Shown: piece after piece, positions 25,519 through 32,973 of the stretch
Numbering within the stretch: the stretch's first letter is position 1
Layout of the letters: the number at the start of each line of letters is the position of its first letter
Assembly: GCA_963661945.1 (NCBI GenBank)
Contig: CAVLDP010000010.1
Coordinates: forward strand, 3,480 to 67,479
Direction of reading: 5' to 3'
DNA from: CAVLDP01 sp963661945
GTDB taxonomy: Bacteria > Bacillota > Clostridia > Lachnospirales > Lachnospiraceae
Length of the DNA: 64,000 bases
Translations under genes and position numbers: made by a program
Notes under the pieces: generated by a model
The model's database searches: none
Told to the model about the DNA's origin: nothing
Seen by the model: only the letters and a program-made list of their open reading frames with translations

Positions 25519-26385
25519 CTAATATTTACACATTGTAGTAGCAATCGCCATCTCAGTCAGGCCACTATTTCGAACCGTCTTAAGGCAGTCTTCCATACGA
25601 CTTGGATCATCAAATATGCCAAACACAGTTGGACCGCTGCCACTCATCATGGACTTTAACGCTCCACCCTCTTCCATTAGCATTTTAAGCCTTGCAACCT
25701 CGCTATGAAGAGGAATCGTCACATCCTCTAAGACATTGCCCATATTCTCACAAATAGAATCGACGTCCTTCTTCTCTACCGCAGCCATCAGCGCATCGAT
25801 ATTAGGATGAATGATTCCATCCGTAGAATCCAGTGCCTGATATACCTCCTTTGTAGACACAGCAATAGGAGGCTTTGCAATGAGCACATGAATCCCTGAC
25901 AAATCCGTAAGCTCTGTCAGTTCTTCTCCAATTCCTTCCGCAAGCATGGTTCCACCAACGATACAATAAGGAACATCTGCACCAATTGGAAGAGAAAGCT
26001 CCATCAATTCCTCGTCAGATATCTTAAGTCCTTCTAATGCATTAATTCCGCGAATTACCGCTGCTGCATCAGAACTTCCACCAGCCATTCCTGCAGCAAC
26101 AGGAATTCGCTTGGTCAGATTAATATGATAGCCACCTGTCAAATGATATCTCTCCATCATAAGACGAGCAGCCTTCACACAAAGATTGCTCTCATCAAGA
26201 GGTACATCCTCTTTATTACAAGTCATCGTCACACTAGAGTCCGCAGTCTCTTTAATCTCAACTGTATCATAGAGATCCACTGTCTGCATAATCATGCGAA
26301 CCAAGTGATAGCCGTCCTCTCTAATGCCGGTTACATCCAGGCCAATGTTGATTTTACCAAGGGCCTTCACTGTAATTTCTTTCAT
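25519..26385 (-). CDS. ispE: 4-diphosphocytidyl-2-C-methyl-D-erythritol kinase
   Basis: A 288-residue GHMP kinase of the methylerythritol phosphate pathway that phosphorylates CDP-methylerythritol. KALGKINIGLDV at the N-terminus, the ATP loop PVAAGMAGGSSDAAA, and the late MMSGSGPTVFG are canonical. The start MKEITVKALG at 26385 has an AAGG site; a frame running 72 bases further upstream is not needed. First gene of the ispE - GntR - DUF1934 unit. Confidence 0.96.
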   Translation of the reverse strand: MKEITVKALGKINIGLDVTGIREDGYHLVRMIMQTVDLYDTVEIKETADSSVTMTCNKEDVPLDESNLCVKAARLMMERYHLTGGYHINLTKRIPVAAGMAGGSSDAAAVIRGINALEGLKISDEELMELSLPIGADVPYCIVGGTMLAEGIGEELTELTDLSGIHVLIAKPPIAVSTKEVYQALDSTDGIIHPNIDALMAAVEKKDVDSICENMGNVLEDVTIPLHSEVARLKMLMEEGGALKSMMSGSGPTVFGIFDDPSRMEDCLKTVRNSGLTEMAIATTMCKY

Positions 26386-26428
26386 AATATCGCCTTTTGT
26401 TCTTAAGGGTTTATTGTATACAAAGTGC

Positions 26429-26457
26429 ATTTTATCATTTTTAAGTACAATATGCAA
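26429..26457 (-). promoter_or_regulatory. Candidate promoter of ispE
   Basis: TTGCAT (26457-26452), a 17-bp spacer and TAAAAT (26434-26429) on the minus strand, about 45 bases upstream of ATG. Confidence 0.4.
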
Positions 26458-26493
26458 TAGTTGTTAGGTTGAACTAACAAGAAAAAGTGCCCG

Positions 26494-26521
26494 AAAAAGG
26501 CACTTCTACACTAGAAGTGCC
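26494..26521 (-). terminator. Terminator of the 195-residue protein gene
   Basis: A perfect 9-bp stem GGCACTTCT with AGAAGTGCC (26521-26513 and 26507-26499) is followed by five T on the minus strand. A further copy of the 3' arm sequence lies just beyond. Confidence 0.85.
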
Positions 26522-26560
26522 CCCTTCGGATGATTATGGAAAAAGAAAGGAAAGAAAAAA

Positions 26561-27148
26561 TCAGCTCTCGTAGGTTCCATTTACCCACTGATCAAATTTG
26601 TCCATAACTGCGTCATAGGTATCTGATGATATCGATGGCAAAGTCTTGCCCCAAGCACCGGTTGCCTGGCGAAATCCCTCCTTGAAAGCTTCAATCATGG
26701 TATTAGCCTTGGAGGTATCCCCTCCACTTAAGGCAATTGCAAAATCTACGATTCGTGAGGACGTCTGATCCACGCCCCAATATCCATTCTCTGAGATATC
26801 CTCCTGTGCCTGTCTAACCGCGGCTTCAGAGACTGTTCCAAGCTCCCCTGATGCCAGAAAGGACCAGACATCATCCGCTGTTGCAAGAGTCTTGCCCTGC
26901 TTAGACATCGTCTCCTTCACGATATTCATAAGCTGATTGGCTCTCGTCTCGGTATCTGCCTTCATCTTGGCAACAATTGCACTGTAATCCTTCTTCGTCG
27001 TAGATACTGTATCAGAAGATTTCTCATAAACTGCAGCAGTATCAGAAAAGCTTGAGCTAGTTGAGCTCTCCGTCTTACCCTCTGATTTAACGCTGGACTT
27101 TAAAGCATTTGCGCTAAGTGCAGCATTTGTAATAGATGAAATATCCAT
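26561..27148 (-). CDS. Unknown protein, possibly motility-associated
   Basis: A 195-residue soluble protein that was not assigned to a known family. The first 55 residues are rich in Ser, Thr and Lys and probably disordered. The rest is helical, with EAFKEGFRQATGAWGKTLP and SDTYDAVMDKFDQWVNG at the end. There is no signal peptide. A GAGG site precedes ATG 27148. Upstream lies a sequence resembling a sigma-28 (SigD/FliA) promoter, which would put it in the flagellar regulon. The Ser/Thr-rich N-terminus resembles substrates of the flagellar export system, but that is speculation. Single gene with a good terminator. Confidence 0.75.
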   Translation of the reverse strand: MDISSITNAALSANALKSSVKSEGKTESSTSSSFSDTAAVYEKSSDTVSTTKKDYSAIVAKMKADTETRANQLMNIVKETMSKQGKTLATADDVWSFLASGELGTVSEAAVRQAQEDISENGYWGVDQTSSRIVDFAIALSGGDTSKANTMIEAFKEGFRQATGAWGKTLPSISSDTYDAVMDKFDQWVNGTYES

Positions 27149-27201
27149 AAGGTTCCCTCCTCAAATTATATGCATCCTTGCAAAGTAACTTTCTATAATA
27201 C

Positions 27202-27228
27202 TTATCGGATGTAACGAGAAGAAAGTTA
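27202..27228 (-). promoter_or_regulatory. Sigma-28-like (motility) promoter
   Basis: On the minus strand, TAAC (27228-27225), 15 bases, then TCCGATAA (27209-27202). The sigma-28 consensus is TAAA-N15-GCCGATAA, so 10 of 12 positions match. An alternative sigma-A -10 (TATAAT) lies closer, but it would leave a leader of only about 10 bases. Confidence 0.45.
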
Positions 27229-27237
27229 ATACAAGAC

Positions 27238-27972
27238 TTAAAGTTTGTCCGATTCTCTATTCGGAAGTGAGGTAAGGCTTCCCAGACAGGATTCCATTTC
27301 TTCGCTCAGATCAATTCGAACCTCTTCCGGATCTAACACCTCTCCCTTTGCCTCCATAATTGCTTCATTTAACGAAAGCATCTTCGCATCAAGCATGGAG
27401 ACCATCGAAGAGCATTCCCGCAGGTCCCTGCTTATATATTCTGGCGCATTTCCTTCGAACTTATAATAAATCTTGTGCTCCAAGCTAGCCCAGAAATCCA
27501 TGGCAATCGTACGAATCTGTATCTCAACCTTGGTTGGAACCACTCGATCCGACAGAAAGATTGGAACCGTAACAATCATATGATAACTCTTATAGCCACT
27601 AAGCTTAGGCTGCTTAATGTAGTCCTTTACAGACAGAACTGTAATATCATTTTGCCGACCAATCATATCTGCGAGGCGATAGATATCTGAAGAAAATGAG
27701 CAAACAATACGTACACCAGCGATATCATTGCAATAACGAGTCATATTCTCGATGGAATCATCGAGACCATACTTTCTAAGCTTCTTCGAAATACTGTCCG
27801 GCGCCTTAATTCTAGTCTTCACATATTCAATAGGATTATATTGATGCACATGCTTAAACTCTTCATTCAAGACCTGAATCTTGGTCTCCATCTCCTTCAG
27901 AGCGGAATTATAGAGAAGCATCACTGCATTCCAAGAGTCGACAGTCTCATTCATGTATTCATTTTCTTCCAT
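27238..27972 (-). CDS. Small alarmone synthetase, (p)ppGpp synthetase of RelP/RelQ type
   Basis: A 244-residue protein containing only the RelA/SpoT synthetase domain, without HD, TGS or ACT parts. Motifs are RIKAPDSISKKLRKYG, DIAGVRIVCSF, GYKSYHMIV and VEIQIRTIAMDFWASLEHK. It would transfer pyrophosphate from ATP to GDP or GTP. A long C-terminal helix follows, as in tetrameric RelQ. The start MEENEYM at 27972 has GGAGG at 9 bases and follows the upstream stop by one base. It is co-operonic with a TrmH-type methylase and an unknown 87-residue protein. A full-length Rel is also encoded at 41190-43511. Confidence 0.93.
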   Translation of the reverse strand: MEENEYMNETVDSWNAVMLLYNSALKEMETKIQVLNEEFKHVHQYNPIEYVKTRIKAPDSISKKLRKYGLDDSIENMTRYCNDIAGVRIVCSFSSDIYRLADMIGRQNDITVLSVKDYIKQPKLSGYKSYHMIVTVPIFLSDRVVPTKVEIQIRTIAMDFWASLEHKIYYKFEGNAPEYISRDLRECSSMVSMLDAKMLSLNEAIMEAKGEVLDPEEVRIDLSEEMESCLGSLTSLPNRESDKL

Positions 27973-27973
27973 C

Positions 27974-28237
27974 TCAGTCTTCCTCCAGAATATGAAGTTC
28001 CACATAATCAAAAGGAACCTCTTCTACAAAATTGTCCTGGCTAAATCTCGTCTTGCCTGAACGCTTCAACTCGCTGACATTCTTGTCAAGCCAAATGGGA
28101 TGCCCCAGATCAAAAGCCAAACATGCTTCATCAAGAGCATGAAATATCTTGTGTGTTCTCGTATCATCCTCTAATCGATCAATCGTAATATCCGAAAGCA
28201 GGTGGTTATCCTGCCACATCTTAAACCAAAATTGCAA
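27974..28237 (-). CDS. Conserved small protein of unknown function
   Basis: An 87-residue acidic protein. The pattern MWQDNHLLSDITIDRL, then TRTHKIFHALDEACLAFDL and HPIWLDKN, ending in FDYVELHILEED, looks like a compact alpha/beta fold. Similar small proteins occur in Clostridia as far as I recall, with no function. A TTG start at 28237 is preferred: an AGGAG site lies 9 bases upstream, whereas the first ATG (28219) would be 27 bases from it. It starts 2 bases after the methylase stop and ends 1 base before the alarmone synthetase, so the three genes are tightly coupled. Confidence 0.78.
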   Translation of the reverse strand: MQFWFKMWQDNHLLSDITIDRLEDDTRTHKIFHALDEACLAFDLGHPIWLDKNVSELKRSGKTRFSQDNFVEEVPFDYVELHILEED

Positions 28238-28239
28238 TT

Positions 28240-29076
28240 CTACTGTCTCCTCTGTCTAGCTGCCTCATACATAAGAATCCCCGCTGCCATGGCTGCATTC
28301 AAGGATTCCAACTGTCCACCCATAGGAATTCGTATATACTTATCTGCGCACTTAGCTATCTCGTCGCTTAGACCATTTCCCTCATTTCCAATAAGAAAGG
28401 CTGTCGGCCCCTGATAATCCATAAGATCATAATTCGTCTCTCCCTTAAGATGAGCCGCGAAAAATTGGATACCGTCTTCTTGTAATAAATGAATCGTCTG
28501 CGCCAAATCATCCACAACCAAAAAAGGCATCCGATAAATGCTGCCCATGGTAGAGCGAATAACCTTCGGCGAGAAGAGGTCTACTGTATCTCTGGTCATG
28601 AGAATCGCGCTCGTCCCAGCCCCTTCTGCAGTACGAAACATGGTGCCAAGATTACCCGGATCCTGGATATGTTCTAGAACAAGCAGCTGTGCCGGCTTCC
28701 TGTTCAAAATCTCATCCAGACTATAGCTCGGTTGCACTATCACAGCAAGTATCCCCTGCGGGGTTAGTGTATCAGACATAGTCTTCATGACATCATCCGA
28801 CACCAGAAAAATGCGAATATTAGGAGACAAGGAAATCTCATCGCACCCCGTAAGTTCATCCAAATTATAATCAAGGTATGCTTCAACCTGTCTTCTCTTC
28901 TCAGAGTCTAATAGTATGCTTTCTGCCAAATAGAGGTCCCTTAGGAGTTCCTTTGGTGTCTCTAGGACCATGCGAATCCCCTCAGCCAAAAATAAGCCCT
29001 CACTGCGCCTTACCTTAGCCTTATCGCGAAGGGAAATCACTGATTTCACATTCGTATTCTTATTACTTGTAATCAT
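28240..29076 (-). CDS. TrmH/SpoU-family RNA 2'-O-methyltransferase
   Basis: A 278-residue SPOUT methyltransferase. An N-terminal substrate-binding domain (about 1-105, with RRSEGLFLAEGIRMV) precedes the knotted catalytic domain with motif 1 LEHIQDPGNLGTMFRTAEG, motif 2 FLIGNEGNGLSDE and motif 3 IRIPMGGQLESLNAAMAAGIL. It would methylate ribose in rRNA or tRNA; the site is unknown. First gene of the unit with the 87-residue protein and the alarmone synthetase, divergent from tRNA-Leu. The ribosome binding site is weak, and a possible -10 lies so near the ATG that the mRNA could be almost leaderless. Confidence 0.92.
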   Translation of the reverse strand: MITSNKNTNVKSVISLRDKAKVRRSEGLFLAEGIRMVLETPKELLRDLYLAESILLDSEKRRQVEAYLDYNLDELTGCDEISLSPNIRIFLVSDDVMKTMSDTLTPQGILAVIVQPSYSLDEILNRKPAQLLVLEHIQDPGNLGTMFRTAEGAGTSAILMTRDTVDLFSPKVIRSTMGSIYRMPFLVVDDLAQTIHLLQEDGIQFFAAHLKGETNYDLMDYQGPTAFLIGNEGNGLSDEIAKCADKYIRIPMGGQLESLNAAMAAGILMYEAARQRRQ

Positions 29077-29134
29077 ATCTCTAGTCTATCCTATCTTCCC
29101 ACGAGTCGCAAATTCTCATTCTCCAAAAAACTTG

Positions 29135-29163
29135 TTGACACTGAAAAGCAAAACAAGTAGAAT
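29135..29163 (+). promoter_or_regulatory. Promoter of tRNA-Leu
   Basis: A perfect TTGACA (29135-29140), a 17-bp spacer and TAGAAT (29158-29163), placing the transcript start about 5 bases before the tRNA. Confidence 0.8.
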
Positions 29164-29174
29164 ACTATTTGCGT

Positions 29175-29258
29175 GCAGGAGTGGCGGAATTGGCAGACGC
29201 GCAGGCTTCAGGTGCCTGTGGTAGCAATATCGTGTGGGTTCAAGTCCCATCTCCTGCA
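29175..29258 (+). tRNA. tRNA-Leu (anticodon CAG)
   Basis: An 84-base tRNA. The acceptor stem GCAGGAG (29175-29181) pairs with CTCCTGC (29251-29257), with A as discriminator. The anticodon stem CAGGC/GCCTG closes a loop TTCAGGT with anticodon CAG at 29209-29211, reading CUG. A long variable arm, typical of leucine tRNA, precedes the T arm with GGTTCAAGTCC. The CCA end is not encoded. It is followed by its own terminator, so it is a single tRNA unit. Confidence 0.95.
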
Positions 29259-29275
29259 TTTTCTTTTGCAGTTTT

Positions 29276-29301
29276 ACGAGGTCATAGGACCTCGTTTTTT
29301 T
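29276..29301 (+). terminator. Terminator of tRNA-Leu
   Basis: An 8-bp stem ACGAGGTC/GACCTCGT (29276-29283 with 29288-29295) with a 4-base loop is followed by a run of T to 29301. Confidence 0.85.
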
Positions 29302-29306
29302 ATTTC

Positions 29307-30308
29307 CTATCTCATCAGCGCATCTACATTCTCTATGCAATACTCGATTTCTTCCGAGAAAGCGCGGCAAATCTCCACCTGCTCTTCTTGTCTAAGAATC
29401 AGACTGCGGCACCATTTCCAAGTATCTAATAGTTGAATTAAAAATACCGACTTACAGATAAATCTCCCCAGGGAAGCCATATCATCTCCGTAAGTGGATT
29501 CATATCGATAGAGAAGGTAATAGATGAGCTGCTTATATTCATTCGTGCAGCAGCCGCGACTTGGTTCAGCCGCATAATAAGACAAAAAATCTGCTCTACG
29601 CGATAAGATATAAGATAAATTCCTCTCAAGATCAATCAAGTTCTCTCTCCAGGATGCTTCATTTATCTCAAGATTCAAGAATTCATCAATCAGTGAAAGT
29701 CCACCATGAGGCAACTTAACCTCAGATAAGAATCCCGGGCAGAGCAGATCCATGGCATCATCAATAGAGCCCGCTTCCTCCACTCTCTTCATAAGAAGCT
29801 GGCGAGATGCAATCGGAAGACTCATAATCTCAGAATCTGTAAGAACACGTTCCTCCTGATTCTCTTCCCGAATCAGAAGAAGCATCAGGCCATGTCCTGA
29901 GAGAATCAGTCTACCTGCTTCCTCACATGCCATCCCAATTCCAAGCTCTTCAACTTCGCAAGAAGCCATGTCTCCTTCTTCTCCAAGGGTCCCAGAGGCC
30001 TCATAGAAATTATAAAATCTCGGATGGTCACTACAAATCTGGCAAAGGGAATCCTCTCCAAGTTCAAGTACCATGTCGCATAGGCCATCCTGCCTAAGAA
30101 AAGGACACCTCTCCTCTTCATCCAATCGAAAATGATCCTCCTCGATAGAAGCGCGAAGCCTGTCTCCCATTGCCCCCGGCAGAGACTGATAATACAGAAG
30201 GCTGTCCTCATCAATATCAATCTCCCAGCCCGCACAGCAGGTATGCTGGCAAGCGGAAGCTATACATGTGAAATTCTTAACATATTCTGGATAGATTAAT
30301 ATTGCCAT
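29307..30308 (-). CDS. fliB: Flagellin lysine-N-methylase
   Basis: A 333-residue protein of the FliB family, which methylates lysines on surface-exposed flagellin. The Cys signature is present: CIASACQHTCCAGWEIDID near the N-terminus, CPFLRQDGLCD and LCQICSDHPRFYN; these Cys probably hold a metal cluster. The start at 30308 lies one base after the stop of the GGDEF/EAL gene (TAA-A-ATG) and has no good ribosome binding site, so its translation is probably coupled. It indicates a flagellated organism, although no flagellar structural gene is in this window. Confidence 0.93.
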   Translation of the reverse strand: MAILIYPEYVKNFTCIASACQHTCCAGWEIDIDEDSLLYYQSLPGAMGDRLRASIEEDHFRLDEEERCPFLRQDGLCDMVLELGEDSLCQICSDHPRFYNFYEASGTLGEEGDMASCEVEELGIGMACEEAGRLILSGHGLMLLLIREENQEERVLTDSEIMSLPIASRQLLMKRVEEAGSIDDAMDLLCPGFLSEVKLPHGGLSLIDEFLNLEINEASWRENLIDLERNLSYILSRRADFLSYYAAEPSRGCCTNEYKQLIYYLLYRYESTYGDDMASLGRFICKSVFLIQLLDTWKWCRSLILRQEEQVEICRAFSEEIEYCIENVDALMR

Positions 30309-30309
30309 T

Positions 30310-32970
30310 TTATATCAAATACTTCGCTTCAAAATCTTCTTGAGAAAGTGGCTTATCATATAGGAAGCCCTGAATGATGCTTACATCCATTCCCTTCAGC
30401 GCTTCTGCCTGCACCTTTTCTTCTACACCCTCAACCACGACATCTACATGTATGGAATCTGCAAGCTTTGACACTGTCTCCACAAAAGCATCTGAGAAAT
30501 CATCCTCGCCCACATGATTCACAAAGGTCTTATCAATCTTAATCGTATCAAGCGGCAAGGAACGGATATAGCTGAGTGAAGAATAGCCAGTACCAAAATC
30601 GTCAAGTGCCACGCGCACACCCAGATCACGCAGACTCTCAAGAATCCGCATCATCGAATCGAGATCTGAGATAGCCAGTGACTCTGTCACTTCAAGAGTG
30701 ACATTCTTCGGATTAACCCCAGTCTGCACTAAAGCTTGTCGAACTGTATCTACAATATCTCCCTGAAGGAGCTGAATAACCGACAGATTCACATTGACCT
30801 TGTATTCCGGATGACCGAAGTCATTCCAATAACGACACCTGGTGCAAGCTTCATATAAGACATGCTCACCAATTGGAACGATCAATCCTAGATACTCTGC
30901 GAGAGGTACAAAATCCGATGGCATCACAAGGCCAAGTGCTGCTGATTTCCAGCGAACCAAAGCCTCCGCGCCTACGCAAGGAGTGCCTTCTTTTGTAATA
31001 TCGACAAGCGGCTGATAATAAACCTTGAATTCCCGGCAGCCATTCTCCACGGCACTACGAAGAGCCCGTTCCATATCAAGTCTTAGGATCGTATTCTCTG
31101 AAGTCTCATCACTATAATATTCAAAGCGACTCTTGCCCTGACCCTTAGCCTCTCGAAGGGCATAGTCTGCTCTTCGAAGAAGAATATTTACATCATCGCC
31201 ATCCTTTGGAAACTGAACAATTCCAGCGGAAGTCGTGCAATAATATTCCTTACCTCCTAACTTCCATGGACTCTCGAAGAGTCTGCGAAGCTTGTCAAGA
31301 ATCGTCGTAAGTTCGCCCATGCGATCATGCGGAATGATAAGGGCGAATTCATCGCCACCCACACGATAGGAATTAATCCGAACACCAGCAATTCGTTCCA
31401 GTCCCTGTGCCACTTCCAGAAGAAGCCTGTCACCAATCTCATGACCCAGGCCATCATTAATATTCTTGAAGTCATCAAGGTCCATATAAATGAGTGCCCC
31501 AATTCCGTCATTTCGCTTAGTAAGACGAAGCTCTGCAGACAAATCCGCTTCAAGGCGCTTTCGATTCAGGAGGCCTGTCATATAATCAACATTGGCCTGA
31601 TGTTCCATCCGCTTCTGGTAATTCTTGGATTCGGTAATGTCATAGATTGTGCAAAGTCGAACATTTCTACCATCAATCCAATCAATTGCACCGAAGGAAA
31701 TCTCAAACCACTTCTTCTCATGAATCGCCTGGTATTCCATCTTCTCCTGTGGCAAATCAACCGTATGAATTAAGATGCCATCTAGATCATAGCGGTCAGA
31801 CTCTTCATAGACCATCTCGCGAAAGGTGTCATTCGTATAGAGAAATCTCTGACGCACCATATCGATAACCGCGATACCGCAACCCGAATTCTGCAGAATC
31901 TGCTCTATTGTCTCATAAGAGGATGCTAAAGAATTATTCGTAATTCGCTTATCAAGGATGGACTGAAGGACCTTCTTCACATCATTTAAGAACTTTACTT
32001 CTTCAAGCGTCCATTTTCTCGACCCTCCACGCATTGAAAAGCATAGATACATACCGGCTCTGCCATTTGTCATAACCGGCAGGAAAATGCCCGCAGAAAT
32101 ATCATATCTACGGAAGAATTCCATAAACTCATCTGTAATCATGGTCTCTGAGCTTACGGTAAATGGTCGCCCCGTCATAAAAGGAAGGCTTTCCTTCTCT
32201 ACCGTTCCAAAGGTAGGCTGCATGGCCATATCCTGGCTCATAGCCCACTCAGCCACCATATCTACTGTCGTATCATCGCCATTAAGTCTTAAGAGACTGC
32301 AAGAAGAAATTCCAAGATAGGTCCCAGTCTCGCGAAGAACATCCTCTGCCGTCTTCACAAAATCATTCTCTGACTCAAGCATCTTAAGGATCTCTGTCAT
32401 CACAGAATTCCTGCGAAGAAGAGCCTCCATCTGCTTCTCTGATGATTCAATCTCACCCAGATTAGCACTTAGAAGATTGCCCCTCTCTCGTTCCTTAATG
32501 AAAAGAGACGTAAGCGAGCCAATAAGAAGCACAAGCTCATCAAGTCCTTCCTCGCTTCGAAGTCTAAGGCAGGAAGGCAGAAGCATATCACCCGGAATTC
32601 GCTCCTTAATAATCGCCATCATGATCCAGACTCCAAGAAGCTCGCCCTTCTGCCCCCGAATTGCCATCCCCTGCAGAAGCAAATAATCATCATCCATGTA
32701 TTGTGTGATTACATTTTCGAGATTGCCATCCGTAAACATAAGAGACAGATTCCTACGTTTGTCCTCTGGAAAATGAGCCTCTAGATAAGCTTCTTCCTCA
32801 GTAGACACCGATAGCTGGGTCACCTGCCCCATGCTCTTAAGATAACAATATCCATAGATATGATGTAGGTTTGTAAAATCATCTTGAAGCTTCTGAAGTG
32901 CCTCAATAATCTCTCCTAGCTGGTTCTTCTTCAGTTGTGCGCTTAGGTTGTCAACACCAGATAGATTCAT
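30310..32970 (-). CDS. GAF-PAS-GGDEF-EAL protein, bifunctional c-di-GMP enzyme
   Basis: An 886-residue soluble signalling protein. An N-terminal region (about 1-180) of unclear fold is followed by a GAF-like domain (about 185-345), a PAS-like domain (about 355-465, GIAVIDMVRQRFLYTND), a GGDEF domain (about 475-635) with intact VGGDEFALI and DLDDFKNIND, and an EAL domain (about 645-880) with EALVRW, NVNLS, EVTES, DDFGTGYSS, IKIDKTF, EGVE and QGFLYDKP. Both cyclase and phosphodiesterase motifs look intact. It lies between a methyltransferase gene (3-base gap) and fliB (1-base gap), which ties c-di-GMP turnover to flagellin modification. Confidence 0.94.
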   Translation of the reverse strand: MNLSGVDNLSAQLKKNQLGEIIEALQKLQDDFTNLHHIYGYCYLKSMGQVTQLSVSTEEEAYLEAHFPEDKRRNLSLMFTDGNLENVITQYMDDDYLLLQGMAIRGQKGELLGVWIMMAIIKERIPGDMLLPSCLRLRSEEGLDELVLLIGSLTSLFIKERERGNLLSANLGEIESSEKQMEALLRRNSVMTEILKMLESENDFVKTAEDVLRETGTYLGISSCSLLRLNGDDTTVDMVAEWAMSQDMAMQPTFGTVEKESLPFMTGRPFTVSSETMITDEFMEFFRRYDISAGIFLPVMTNGRAGMYLCFSMRGGSRKWTLEEVKFLNDVKKVLQSILDKRITNNSLASSYETIEQILQNSGCGIAVIDMVRQRFLYTNDTFREMVYEESDRYDLDGILIHTVDLPQEKMEYQAIHEKKWFEISFGAIDWIDGRNVRLCTIYDITESKNYQKRMEHQANVDYMTGLLNRKRLEADLSAELRLTKRNDGIGALIYMDLDDFKNINDGLGHEIGDRLLLEVAQGLERIAGVRINSYRVGGDEFALIIPHDRMGELTTILDKLRRLFESPWKLGGKEYYCTTSAGIVQFPKDGDDVNILLRRADYALREAKGQGKSRFEYYSDETSENTILRLDMERALRSAVENGCREFKVYYQPLVDITKEGTPCVGAEALVRWKSAALGLVMPSDFVPLAEYLGLIVPIGEHVLYEACTRCRYWNDFGHPEYKVNVNLSVIQLLQGDIVDTVRQALVQTGVNPKNVTLEVTESLAISDLDSMMRILESLRDLGVRVALDDFGTGYSSLSYIRSLPLDTIKIDKTFVNHVGEDDFSDAFVETVSKLADSIHVDVVVEGVEEKVQAEALKGMDVSIIQGFLYDKPLSQEDFEAKYLI

Positions 32971-32973
32971 AAT

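Noticed and set aside
26486..26521. Three alternating segments (AAGTGCC, GGCACTT, AAGTGCC) that could form exclusive hairpins like an attenuator
   Set aside because: No gene lies downstream in the right orientation near enough, and one arrangement is a plain terminator of the 195-residue gene; the other arm looks like a chance partial duplication.
29041..29076. Leaderless mRNA for the TrmH-type methylase from TTGCGA-17-TAGACT
   Set aside because: Both boxes match only 4 of 6 positions, and a start further upstream is possible; too weak to list as a feature.
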